Origin: Bacillota bacterium
GTDB taxonomy: Bacteria > Bacillota > Clostridia > Christensenellales > Aristaeellaceae
Assembly: GCA_023458835.1 (NCBI GenBank)
Contig: JAEWWY010000129.1
Span: 1 to 8,506, forward strand
DNA: 8,506 nt
Reading direction: 5' to 3'
Shown here: positions 1 to 6,485 of the stretch, piece after piece
Layout of the letters: the number at the start of each line of letters is the position of its first letter
Numbering within the stretch: position 1 is the first letter of the stretch
The notes under the pieces: model-generated
The model's database searches: none
The model's input: the letters and a program-made list of their open reading frames with translations, nothing else
Told to the model about the DNA's origin: nothing
Made by a program: the position numbers and the translations under genes

Positions 1-503
1 TGGCAATGCCGCTCCTGGCGGTCAGATTCGGGCTTTTGGCAGCGTTGGACAAGGCGGCCTTAAAACGCGCGGCATTCTTTCCGCCGTTGATTGGAAGCGA
101 GAAATGGGCGTATCTGGCCTATCAAATCGCAAATGTCTTTTTATTTGTGTATTTGCTTTTTCTGAAGATCAGGACCGATGGCTTTTTGTCTGGTATTGGC
201 CTGGCAGTATATGGCTTGGGACTTGCTGTTTGTATCGCATCAATGTTTGGCTTTGCCAGGCCGGAAAAGAACGGGATCAATCTGAACGGACTATACCGTT
301 TCTCGCGTAATCCAATGTACATGGGGTATTTCATCTATTTTTTGGGCTGTGCACTGCTTACGCATTCGATCGTACTGCTTGTATCGCTGATCGTATTTCA
401 GGTGTCCACTCATTGGATCATACTTTCGGAGGAAAGATGGTGCATACAGGAGTTTGGCAAAGATTATTTGAGCTACATGGAAAAAGTACGGCGGTATTTA
501 TGA
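1..503 (+). CDS. ICMT-like membrane methyltransferase (5' end outside window)
   Basis: Integral membrane methyltransferase of the isoprenylcysteine carboxyl methyltransferase / phospholipid methyltransferase type; family members transfer a methyl group from S-adenosylmethionine to a membrane-associated substrate. From the first Met in the window (position 6) 165 residues are visible. Hydrophobic segments lie at about residues 38-54, 62-83 and 105-140. The diagnostic C-terminal part is intact: NGLYRFSRNPMYMG (94-107), then paired acidic residues (142-143) and a C-terminal F-G-x-x-Y-x-x-Y-x-x-x-V-R-R-Y pattern. The frame is open to the window edge with no stop before position 6, and homologues usually carry a longer hydrophobic N-terminus, so the true start is probably upstream. 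The substrate cannot be inferred; bacteria generally lack prenylated CaaX proteins, so the ICMT name is only a family label. An intrinsic terminator follows immediately, so it is the last gene of its transcript. Confidence 0.8.
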   Translation, partial: AMPLLAVRFGLLAALDKAALKRAAFFPPLIGSEKWAYLAYQIANVFLFVYLLFLKIRTDGFLSGIGLAVYGLGLAVCIASMFGFARPEKNGINLNGLYRFSRNPMYMGYFIYFLGCALLTHSIVLLVSLIVFQVSTHWIILSEERWCIQEFGKDYLSYMEKVRRYL

Positions 504-512
504 TGCTTCCGC

Positions 513-556
513 AATACCCCCGCACGGCATGAGCTGTGCGGGGGGTTATTGTTTTT
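513..556 (+). terminator. Intrinsic terminator after the methyltransferase gene
   Basis: A GC-rich hairpin begins 9 nt after the stop codon: CCCCCGCAC (517-525) pairs with GTGCGGGGG (536-544) around a 10-nt loop. The outer AATA/TATT bases extend the stem after a small bulge. TTATTGTTTTT follows the 3' arm, typical of Rho-independent termination on the plus strand. Confidence 0.85.
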
Positions 557-586
557 GGCAAAGAATAGACTGCGATGCATTTGCCC

Positions 587-613
587 AAAAACAAAAACCT
601 TCCCTTCGGAAAG
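587..613 (-). terminator. Intrinsic terminator of the candidate small RNA
   Basis: Read on the minus strand: CTTTCC (613-608), loop GAA (607-605), GGGAAG (604-599), then G and TTTTTGTTTTT (597-587). The 6-bp stem has one G-T pair and is followed by a strong U-tract. It points away from the exporter operon and is convergent with the methyltransferase terminator. Confidence 0.65.
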
Positions 614-681
614 CTGAGATACCATCTTTTTATCTGGAACAGATACTAAGAAAAACACCCCTGATGTGCTGCATCAATGAT
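587..681 (-). ncRNA. Candidate small RNA of about 95 nt (undescribed)
   Basis: The minus strand has a sigma-A-like promoter (716 to 688) and, about 95 nt after its expected start near 681, an intrinsic terminator. The predicted transcript would fold into three consecutive hairpins: TGATG/CATCA (arms 672-676 and 662-666, 5-nt loop), TATCTG/CAGATA (640-645 and 631-636, 3-nt loop) and the terminator stem (608-613 with 599-604). A GGGG stretch (661-658) is unpaired between the first two hairpins. The only open frame in it begins with GTG at 658, has no properly spaced ribosome binding site and reads through both terminators, so coding is unlikely. It resembles no RNA family I recognise. Expression is inferred from sequence signals only. 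Confidence 0.45.
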
Positions 682-692
682 ATATATATCAT
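677..692. repeat. Perfect 16-bp AT-rich palindrome
   Basis: ATGATATATATATCAT is its own reverse complement. It overlaps the -10 hexamer (688-693) and covers the predicted start of the minus-strand small RNA promoter, so it could be an operator. The alternating TA core could also have arisen simply from low complexity. Confidence 0.6.
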
Positions 693-716
693 AAAGGGGA
701 AACGGCAACTTGTCAA
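688..716 (-). promoter_or_regulatory. Sigma-A-type promoter pointing left (small RNA)
   Basis: Minus strand: -35 TTGACA (716-711), 17-nt spacer, -10 TATGAT (693-688). The -35 is perfect and the -10 has five of six consensus bases at the optimal spacing. No protein gene lies downstream on this strand before the terminator at 587-613. Confidence 0.6.
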
Positions 717-797
717 GCATTTCTGTGAATAAAGGAGCATAAGGGCGTTTTGACCGCAGGGCATCCCTGAATACTTCCAGGCCATTGCTTTTGCCCT

Positions 798-826
798 TTG
801 CGTTTATGCCCATCTCCCTCTATACT
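798..826 (+). promoter_or_regulatory. Probable promoter of the ABC exporter operon
   Basis: -35-like TTGCGT (798-803), 17-nt spacer, -10 TATACT (821-826, five of six consensus bases). Transcription would start near 833, giving a leader of about 26 nt before the ATG at 859. This placement argues against ATG 838 as the start, since that codon would lie only a few nt into the mRNA. The -35 is weak, so an activator may contribute. Confidence 0.5.
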
Positions 827-844
827 AAATCCCCGCTATGGACG

Positions 845-852
845 AAGGAGGG
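845..852 (+). promoter_or_regulatory. Ribosome binding site that fixes the ATPase start
   Basis: AAGGAGGG lies 6 nt before ATG 859. It falls inside the longer reading frame that begins at ATG 838, and that upstream ATG has no Shine-Dalgarno sequence, so 859 is the better start. Confidence 0.75.
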
Positions 853-858
853 AAGAGG

Positions 859-1668
859 ATGGAACAGATCGTGCTTCAAAACATCAGCAAGCACTTTCGC
901 GTGTACGAACGACCGGAGGGAAAATGGGGACTGCTGAAGGGTGCTTTCATGCGGAACATGCGTAGGGTCCAGGCGCTGGATAACATAAGCCTTGCCATCC
1001 ATAAAGGAGAGCTGGTGGGGTATATCGGCCCCAACGGTGCGGGCAAATCTACCACAGTAAAGGTCATGAGCGGCATTCTTGTGCCCGACAGCGGCGAATG
1101 CCACATCTGCGGGCGCGTTCCCTGGAAGGAGCGGATGGCCCATGTAGCACAGATCGGTGTAGTCTTCGGCCAGCGGAGCCAACTGTGGTGGGATGTGCCG
1201 GTATCCGATTCCTTCGATCTTTTGAAGAACATCTATGGCATTCCTGCGGACCGGTATCAGGCGCGGCTCAAAGAGCTTACGGAGCTGCTTGCCATCGGAG
1301 AGCTTGTCAAAACCCCTGTGCGGCAGCTTTCCCTGGGCCAGCGCATGCGGTGCGAACTGGCGGCCTCTTTGATACACAGCCCGCAAATCCTTTTCCTGGA
1401 CGAGCCCACCATCGGCCTGGACGCTGTTTCCAAGCTGGCGCTGCGGGCCTTTCTCAAGGAGGAAAACAAAAAGTGCGGCACCACCATGGTTCTTACCACC
1501 CATGACATGGATGACATCGAAGCATTGTGCAGCAGGGTACTGGTGATCGGCCACGGCGCCATTTTGTTTGACGGCGCTTTGGAAACCCTCAAGAACCGCT
1601 ATTCCGCCGGGGACAGCCAGGATATCAATGAAACCATTGCAGCCATGTACCGGGAAATGGCGCTGTAG
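859..1668 (+). CDS. ABC-2 exporter ATP-binding protein (COG4586 type)
   Basis: Cytoplasmic ATPase subunit that powers the exporter formed with the next two permeases. With the start at 859 it has 269 residues. Walker A GPNGAGKST is at 57-65, the Q-loop glutamine at 105 within GVVFGQRSQLWWDVP (a hallmark of this subfamily), signature LSLGQ at 157-161, Walker B ILFLDEP at 177-183, D-loop GLDAVSK at 186-192 and H-loop His at 215. All catalytic residues are present. The C-terminal extension after LKNRYS is short; as I recall, COG4586 proteins usually exceed 300 residues, so an accessory C-terminal segment seems reduced while the terminal D-I-x-E-x-I-x-x-M-Y motif remains. It is first in a three-gene operon; the next start is 8 nt after its stop. 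Substrate unknown: from memory, related cyanobacterial sets have been linked to viologen efflux, which is not evidence for the same role here. Confidence 0.9.
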   Translation: MEQIVLQNISKHFRVYERPEGKWGLLKGAFMRNMRRVQALDNISLAIHKGELVGYIGPNGAGKSTTVKVMSGILVPDSGECHICGRVPWKERMAHVAQIGVVFGQRSQLWWDVPVSDSFDLLKNIYGIPADRYQARLKELTELLAIGELVKTPVRQLSLGQRMRCELAASLIHSPQILFLDEPTIGLDAVSKLALRAFLKEENKKCGTTMVLTTHDMDDIEALCSRVLVIGHGAILFDGALETLKNRYSAGDSQDINETIAAMYREMAL

Positions 1669-1676
1669 GTGATAGT

Positions 1677-2507
1677 ATGTCAAGAAAAAAACCTATCAAG
1701 GCTTGCCTTTCCATCTTCCGCATCCAGTTGGCCCAAAGCCTGCAATACCGCCTGGCCGGGCTGTCATCGGCCAGCATCAGCATCTTCTGGGCGCTGATTG
1801 AAATTGTGGTGTTCACCGTTTTTTACGAGCATGCCCAATACGGCGCTTTCCGCATGAATGGGCTGACATTAAGTCAGGTGATTTCCTATGTGTGGATCGC
1901 TCAGATGCTTGTTCCCTTGCAGCCTATGAGCATCGACGGTGAGCTTCTGTCCCAAATCACCAGCGGGAATGTAGGCGTTGCGCTGTGCCGCCCGCTTAGG
2001 CTGTATGACCAGTGGTTTGCCCATACTGCTGCGGGGCGGCTGGGCGGCTTCTGGATGCGGGGCGCGCTGACGGTGCTGGCCGGTTTTTTGATGCCCGGCG
2101 CCATGCGGCTTTCTATGCCGGCATCCTTCGCGGGATTTGTCCTGTTTCTGCTCTCTGCCACGGGCGCGTTTTTGCTTTGTACGGCTTACGGCATGCTGGT
2201 CACCGCCGTACGGCTGAATATCACCTGGGGGGAAGGGCCTACGTATATGCTGCTGCTGATAAGCGGCGTGCTTTCCGGCGGATATCTGCCCCTGCAGCTT
2301 TGGCCGGATGCGCTGCAGAAGGTGCTGCTGTATCAGCCCTTCGCCGGGTATCTGGACATCCCGGTACGGCTTTATGTGGGTTCCATGCCCTGGACGCAAG
2401 GAATATGGGCAGTTCTTACACAGATTGGCTGGACCATTGCCTTTGTGCTGATGGGGAAAGCCCTCATGGGTCGCAAGCTGAAAACGCTGATCATACAGGG
2501 GGGATGA
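1677..2507 (+). CDS. ABC-2 family exporter permease 1 (COG4587 type)
   Basis: Integral membrane subunit of 276 residues with about six hydrophobic segments (roughly 30-50, 64-84, 126-142, 148-178, 188-208, 243-264). Recognisable family features are the SGNVGVALCRPLRLY stretch (96-110) on the loop after the second segment, and GYLPLQLWP (202-210) followed by YQPFAGYLDIPVRLYVG (219-235), which match the pattern seen near the C-terminus of ABC-2 permeases of this group. It is expected to form a heteromeric pore with the next gene's product and to be driven by the upstream ATPase. ATG 1677 follows the ATPase stop by 8 nt with a modest AGGTGAT ribosome site that overlaps that stop, suggesting translational coupling. 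The substrate cannot be read from the sequence. Confidence 0.88.
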   Translation: MSRKKPIKACLSIFRIQLAQSLQYRLAGLSSASISIFWALIEIVVFTVFYEHAQYGAFRMNGLTLSQVISYVWIAQMLVPLQPMSIDGELLSQITSGNVGVALCRPLRLYDQWFAHTAAGRLGGFWMRGALTVLAGFLMPGAMRLSMPASFAGFVLFLLSATGAFLLCTAYGMLVTAVRLNITWGEGPTYMLLLISGVLSGGYLPLQLWPDALQKVLLYQPFAGYLDIPVRLYVGSMPWTQGIWAVLTQIGWTIAFVLMGKALMGRKLKTLIIQGG

Positions 2508-2510
2508 AAT

Positions 2511-3302
2511 ATGCGGCAGGAATTCAAGGTCTATTGCGGCCTGATCCGCATGCACCTGCTATCCGGCCTGGAATACAAGGGCTGGTGGCTGATGGTTCTG
2601 CAGGTGCTGTTCGTTGTCATAAGCGATCCGATTGCCACCGTCTTTCTTTTCTCCCGCTTTGGCGCCATAGGCCCCTGGACACTGGAGCGGATCATGCTGA
2701 TCTATGCCATTGCCGTCACATCCTTTGGACTGGCGGAAAGCTTCTGCCGGGGCTTTGATTACTTTCCCTGGAAAATGATCCGCTCCGGGGATTTTGACAG
2801 GCTGCTGCTTCGGCCCCGCACGCTGTTTGTACAGGTGGCGGGCTCTTTCTTCCACATCCACAGGCTTTCCAGGGTGGCTGCAGGGCTCGTTGTGATCTTC
2901 TGGTCCCTAAGCCGGCAGGGGGTCACGCTGAACGCCGCCGGCTGGCTGATTTTATTCCTGGCGCTCTTGGGCGGCGCGCTGATGTATTGCGGCGTTTTTG
3001 TATTCAGCTCCGGTATTGCCTTTTTTACCATCAAGGCGCTGGACTGGATCTACATCTTTACCAACGCCAGCTATCAGGTGACCCGCTGCCCGGTGGAGTA
3101 TATGCCCAAGGCGCTGTACCGCGCCTTTACCTTTTTTCTGCCGATGCTATTGATCAGCTATTATCCGGCCTCGGCTGCCTGCGGCTGGGGCGAAAGCGTT
3201 TGGAAGGGGTATTTGGCGCTCCCCGCCGGCGGGCTGTTTCTGCTCATGTCCCTGCTGGTGTGGCGCGTAGGCGTCAGGCATTATAAAAGCACGGGGAGCT
3301 GA
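2511..3302 (+). CDS. ABC-2 family exporter permease 2 (COG3694 type)
   Basis: Second membrane subunit, 263 residues, with about six hydrophobic segments (roughly 24-48, 60-80, 120-135, 143-170, 205-222, 235-252). The loop motif RSGDFDRLLLRPRTLFVQV (91-109) is equivalent to the SG...L.RPL loop of permease 1, and PVEYMPKALYRAFTFFLP (194-211) with a C-terminal ...RHYKSTGS is typical of the COG3694 partner of COG4587. Having two different permeases in tandem is the normal design of this exporter class. ATG 2511 lies 3 nt after the previous stop with an AGGGGGGA ribosome site (2497-2504), so it is tightly coupled. The operon appears to end here. Its stop is only 2 bp from the 3' end of convergent pflA, and no terminator is visible between them. 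Confidence 0.88.
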   Translation: MRQEFKVYCGLIRMHLLSGLEYKGWWLMVLQVLFVVISDPIATVFLFSRFGAIGPWTLERIMLIYAIAVTSFGLAESFCRGFDYFPWKMIRSGDFDRLLLRPRTLFVQVAGSFFHIHRLSRVAAGLVVIFWSLSRQGVTLNAAGWLILFLALLGGALMYCGVFVFSSGIAFFTIKALDWIYIFTNASYQVTRCPVEYMPKALYRAFTFFLPMLLISYYPASAACGWGESVWKGYLALPAGGLFLLMSLLVWRVGVRHYKSTGS

Positions 3303-3304
3303 GG

Positions 3305-4039
3305 TCATTCCTTCAGCAGCACTTTCAATTGCTTCGCTTCAAATATCTCCCTGACTCTTTTCAGGGATTGCTTGTCCGGTGGCTCGGTATCGGCCAGCGC
3401 ATAGGGCAGCCGAAGCTCTTTCCATTTGTATTCGCCCATTTTGTGAAATGGCAAAAGCTCCACAAGCTCGATGCAGGAAAAATGAGTCAAATAGTCTGCC
3501 AAAGCTTCCAGCAGCTTCATATCCAGCGTGTATCCCGGCACCAGTACATGGCGCAGCCAAACAGGTTTGCCCTTCGTTTCGCAATAGGCCAGCGTTGCCA
3601 GGGTATCTTTATTGCCGCGGCCGGTCAGCGCAATGCTTAAATCGTTATCCAGCGCCTTGATATCCAGCAGGATCAGCCTGGCAGCGTCAAGCACCGGCCG
3701 GGAAATGGAAAGGGGAACGGCGCCGGCGGTATCCAGCGCCGTATGAATGTGATGACCGTCGCACTTTTGAAGAATATCCGCCGCGAACTCCGGCTGCAAA
3801 AGCGGTTCGCCGCCGGACAGCGTCACACCCCCGGAACGGATGAAGTTTTTGTAGGTAAGGATATCGCTTATGACTTCATCGGAATCCATCACCTTGCCGC
3901 CGCCCATCTGCCACGTGTCGGGATTGTGGCAGTATTTGCAGCGCAGCCCGCAGCCCTGCAAAAAAAGGACGTAACGGATGCCCGGCCCATCCAGCGTGCC
4001 AAAGCTCTCCACCGAATGGATACGGCCTGTTACGCCCAT
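3305..4039 (-). CDS. pflA: Pyruvate formate-lyase activating enzyme (radical SAM)
   Basis: Radical S-adenosylmethionine enzyme that abstracts a hydrogen from the conserved glycine of PflB to make the active glycyl radical. With ATG at 4039 it has 244 residues, close to E. coli PflA. The cluster motif C-x3-C-x2-C sits at Cys30, Cys34 and Cys37 (GCGLRCKYCHNP), the same positions as in E. coli, and is preceded by GRIHSVESFGTLDGPG. The SAM-contacting GGEP is at 76-79, LLDIKALD at about 124-131, and the C-terminal ELLPFHKMGEYKW (191-203) is typical of true PFL activases. The frame stays open to a GTG at 4069, but only the ATG at 4039 restores the family N-terminus, and AGGAAG (4054-4049) lies 9 nt before it. 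It follows pflB on the same strand after a 170-nt gap, presumably co-transcribed. Confidence 0.95.
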   Translation of the reverse strand: MGVTGRIHSVESFGTLDGPGIRYVLFLQGCGLRCKYCHNPDTWQMGGGKVMDSDEVISDILTYKNFIRSGGVTLSGGEPLLQPEFAADILQKCDGHHIHTALDTAGAVPLSISRPVLDAARLILLDIKALDNDLSIALTGRGNKDTLATLAYCETKGKPVWLRHVLVPGYTLDMKLLEALADYLTHFSCIELVELLPFHKMGEYKWKELRLPYALADTEPPDKQSLKRVREIFEAKQLKVLLKE

Positions 4040-4209
4040 AAAAATGCACTTCCTATCGTATCGAATCACAACCTCCGGCAGAAAAGCCGATAAACAAGCG
4101 AGGCAAGCGGCAGCGCAGCAGCGCGCCGGTTGAGCCAGACGGGCACTTACAAATCGCCCCTGCGGCTTTCAGGCGAAGATGAATGGGTTTGCCGCGCAAT
4201 CACGATCCA
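4040..4209 (-). other. pflB-pflA intercistronic spacer
   Basis: 170 nt between the pflB stop and the pflA start, with no ORF. On the minus strand GCGGC and GCCGC arms enclose about 24 nt, and a small CGGC/GCCG hairpin lies near 4077-4090. Neither is followed by a U-tract, so no convincing terminator is visible and no good promoter for pflA was found. The simplest reading is a single pflBA transcript with a structured spacer. Confidence 0.5.
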
Positions 4210-6411
4210 TTAAAATCTCTCATGGAACGTGCGGTTCAATACATCCATTTGCTGCTCCCTGGTAAGCTTGATAAAGTTCACGGCATAGCCGCTGACGCGG
4301 ATGGTGAGCTGCGGATATTTCTCCGGATGGTCCATGGCATCCATCAGCACATCCTTGTTCAGCACGTTCACATTGATATGGTGGCCGCTGTCCAGGAAGA
4401 AACCGTCCATCAGCCCTACCAGATTTACAACCTTCTGCTCCGCCGTTTTGCCCAGCGCGCCGGGTACGATACTGAAGGTGTAGGATATGCCATCCTCCGC
4501 ATGATCGTATGGGAGCATGGCAACGCTCTTCATACTGGCGACGCACCCCTTCGTATCCCGGCCATGCATGGGGTTGGCCCCGGGTGCGAAGGGTTCGCCA
4601 TGCTTGCGCCCGTCGGGGGTAGAGCCTGTTTTCTTGCCATACACCACGTTGGAGGTGATGGTCAGCACCGACAGCGTGGGAACGGATTCTCTGTACGTGC
4701 GGTGGATGCGCAGCTTGGACATGAAGCTTTTTACCACGTCGATGGCGATGGCATCCGCAGTGGGATCGTTGTTGCCGTACTTTGGATAATCGCCTTCCAC
4801 TTCAAAATCCACGGCCAGGCCATCCTCGTTGCGGATGGCTTTCACCTTGGTGTGCCGGATGGCCGACAAGCTGTCCGCCACAACGCTCAGGCCCGCGATG
4901 CCGCCCGCCATGGTGCGTAAGATCTCCTCGTCGTGCAGCGCCATCTCCAGCCGTTCGTAGCAATACTTGTCGTGCATGTAGTGGATCACGTTCAGCGTAT
5001 TGATATACAGCTTCGCCAGCCAGTCGCACATGGTATCGAACTTCCTGCGCACTTCGTCGTAAGAGAGGTATTCGGAGGTGACGGGGGCGAACTCCGGACC
5101 CACCTGCTTGCCGCTTACCTCGTCCTTACCTCCGTTGATGGCATACAAGAGCGCTTTGGCCAGGTTGGCGCGGGCGCCGAAAAACTGCATCTGCTTGCCG
5201 ATCCGCATGGCGGATACGCAGCAGGCAATGCCGTAATCATCACCGTACTTGGGCCGCATCAGATCATCGTTTTCATACTGGATGGAAGAGGTCTCAATGG
5301 AGGCGCGGGCACAGTAGCGCTTGAAGTGCTCCGGCAGCCGCTGGCTCCACAGGATCGTGAGGTTCGGCTCGGGGGCCGGGCCAAGGTTTGTAAGCGTATG
5401 CAGGAAGCGATAGCTCATCTTGGTCACCATGGGCCGCCCATCCTGGCACATGCCGCCCAGCGTTTCCGTGACCCAGGTGGGGTCGCCGCTGAACAATTCG
5501 TCATAGGAGGGCGTACGCAGAAAGCGGACGATGCGCAGCTTCATGATGAAGTGGTCTACAAACTCCTGAATCTCTTCCTCGGTATAGCGTCCGCTTTTCA
5601 GGTCCGCTTCCGCATAGATATCCAGGAAAGTCGAAATACGTCCGATACTCATTGCTGCACCGTTTTGTTCCTTCACTGCAGCCAGATACCCAAAGTACAG
5701 CCACTGGATGGCTTCCTTCGTATCCTGTGCGGGGCGGGTGATGTCAAAGCCATAGGAAGCCGCCATTTCCGTCAGCTCCTGCAGCGCGCGGATCTGCTCG
5801 CTCATTTCCTCCCGCTGGCGGATGGCGGGGCTATCCATGGCGTCAAACACATAGGCTTGCTTGGCGCGTTTTTTCTGCTCAATAAGGAATTCCGTGCCGT
5901 ACAGGGGAACGCGGCGGTAGTCACCAATGATGCGGCCCCGGCCATAGGCATCGGGCAGGCCCGTGATGATGCCGCTATGGCGCGCGCGTTTCATTTCATC
6001 CGTATATACGTCAAACACACCGTCGTTATGGGTCTTGCGGTATTTGAAGATGTTGGCGATCCCCTCCGGCAGCTTGCGCCCATAGGCTTCCAGCTCCGTA
6101 TATACCAGGCGGATGCCGCCAAAGGGCATGATGGCCCGCTTTAAGGGAGCATCCGTTTGCAAACCGACAATCTTTTCCAATTCCTTATGAATGTAGCCGG
6201 GATCATGAGAAACAATGGTGGAAATGGTGTTTTCATCAATGTCATAGACGCCGCCGCGGTTATGTTCTTCCCGCATCAGGGCTGAAAGCTCTTCCCAAAG
6301 CTGCCGGGTAGCCTCGGTAGGCGGGGCCAGAAAGCTTTCATCACCATCATAGGGTGTGTAATTGGCAACAATAAATCCACGGGTATTGAGTTCTCTTTCC
6401 AAAACGCTCAT
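4210..6411 (-). CDS. pflB: Formate acetyltransferase (pyruvate formate-lyase)
   Basis: Cytoplasmic glycyl radical enzyme converting pyruvate and CoA to acetyl-CoA and formate under anaerobic conditions. It has 733 residues, slightly shorter than the 760 of E. coli. The PFL-specific adjacent catalytic cysteines are Cys397-Cys398 (IACCVSAMRIGKQ), which distinguish it from glycerol/diol dehydratase-like glycyl radical enzymes. The C-terminal radical loop RVSGYAVNF places the radical at Gly708, 26 residues from the end. Other landmarks are RFLRTPSYDELFSGDPTWVTETLGG (297-320) and GSTPDGRKHGEPFAPGANP (596-614). ATG 6411 is preceded on the minus strand by a purine-rich GAGGAAGG (6423-6416). pflA lies downstream and an Fnr-like regulator diverges upstream, so anaerobic induction is likely. 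No key residue is missing. Confidence 0.97.
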   Translation of the reverse strand: MSVLERELNTRGFIVANYTPYDGDESFLAPPTEATRQLWEELSALMREEHNRGGVYDIDENTISTIVSHDPGYIHKELEKIVGLQTDAPLKRAIMPFGGIRLVYTELEAYGRKLPEGIANIFKYRKTHNDGVFDVYTDEMKRARHSGIITGLPDAYGRGRIIGDYRRVPLYGTEFLIEQKKRAKQAYVFDAMDSPAIRQREEMSEQIRALQELTEMAASYGFDITRPAQDTKEAIQWLYFGYLAAVKEQNGAAMSIGRISTFLDIYAEADLKSGRYTEEEIQEFVDHFIMKLRIVRFLRTPSYDELFSGDPTWVTETLGGMCQDGRPMVTKMSYRFLHTLTNLGPAPEPNLTILWSQRLPEHFKRYCARASIETSSIQYENDDLMRPKYGDDYGIACCVSAMRIGKQMQFFGARANLAKALLYAINGGKDEVSGKQVGPEFAPVTSEYLSYDEVRRKFDTMCDWLAKLYINTLNVIHYMHDKYCYERLEMALHDEEILRTMAGGIAGLSVVADSLSAIRHTKVKAIRNEDGLAVDFEVEGDYPKYGNNDPTADAIAIDVVKSFMSKLRIHRTYRESVPTLSVLTITSNVVYGKKTGSTPDGRKHGEPFAPGANPMHGRDTKGCVASMKSVAMLPYDHAEDGISYTFSIVPGALGKTAEQKVVNLVGLMDGFFLDSGHHINVNVLNKDVLMDAMDHPEKYPQLTIRVSGYAVNFIKLTREQQMDVLNRTFHERF

Positions 6412-6432
6412 TCATCCTTCCTCTTCCCTCTT

Positions 6433-6485
6433 ACGGCATGGGCAGTTGCTACTATATTGTACAAAATTCACATCTGCCATGCCGT
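6433..6485. repeat. Interrupted inverted repeat flanking the pflB -10 region
   Basis: Left arm ACGGCATGGGCAG (6433-6445) and right arm CTGCCATGCCGT (6474-6485) are reverse complements over 12 bases with a single extra G in the left arm. The 28-nt AT-rich interval contains the predicted pflB -10. The right arm overlaps the first bases of the GTGAT operator. Because the expected pflB start lies inside the repeat, the right arm would not be transcribed from that promoter; a DNA-level role (paired binding sites) is more likely than an RNA hairpin. Confidence 0.65.
6456..6484 (-). promoter_or_regulatory. Predicted pflB promoter (activator-dependent type)
   Basis: On the minus strand TACAAT (6461-6456) is a good -10, and TATAGT (6456-6451) is an overlapping alternative. 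The 17-bp-spaced -35 position reads CGGCAT, which is a poor match. With a start near 6449 the GTGAT-N4-ATCAC palindrome is centred about 41 bp upstream, the classic class II position for Crp/Fnr activators, which fits the weak -35. The leader would be about 38 nt. Confidence 0.5.

Noticed and set aside
473..658. Small minus-strand ORF (61 codons) over the small RNA region
   Set aside because: GTG start with no spaced ribosome site; it reads through two terminator hairpins and into the 3' end of the methyltransferase gene.
661..678. FNR site TTGAT...ATCAG in the small RNA region
   Set aside because: The half-sites are separated by 7 nt instead of 4 and one half is imperfect; the symmetry is better explained as an RNA hairpin.
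820..1683. Long minus-strand ORF (287 codons) opposite the ABC ATPase
   Set aside because: It mirrors the ATPase gene over nearly its whole length, has no recognisable domain, and the plus-strand protein has every ABC motif. It is a shadow of codon bias in GC-rich DNA.
2012..2758. Plus-strand ORF spanning the two permease genes in another frame
   Set aside because: Its sequence is Cys/Arg/Gly/Ala-rich and lacks the hydrophobic pattern of either permease, which read cleanly in their own frames with proper ribosome sites.
4040..4069. GTG start for pflA at 4069
   Set aside because: The extra ten residues are not part of PflA, and the ATG at 4039 reproduces the E. coli cysteine numbering with a usable AGGAAG site.
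4933..6144. Plus-strand ORF of 403 codons opposite pflB
   Set aside because: Histidine- and glycine-rich low-information protein with no motif or ribosome site; it is an antisense shadow of a clearly functional pflB.
6456..6473. Possible Rex (NADH-sensing repressor) site in the pflB promoter
   Set aside because: The minus strand has a good ATGTGAA half-site, but the opposing half (TTGTAC) lacks the expected TTCACAA symmetry and the spacing is off by one, so the match is too weak to claim.
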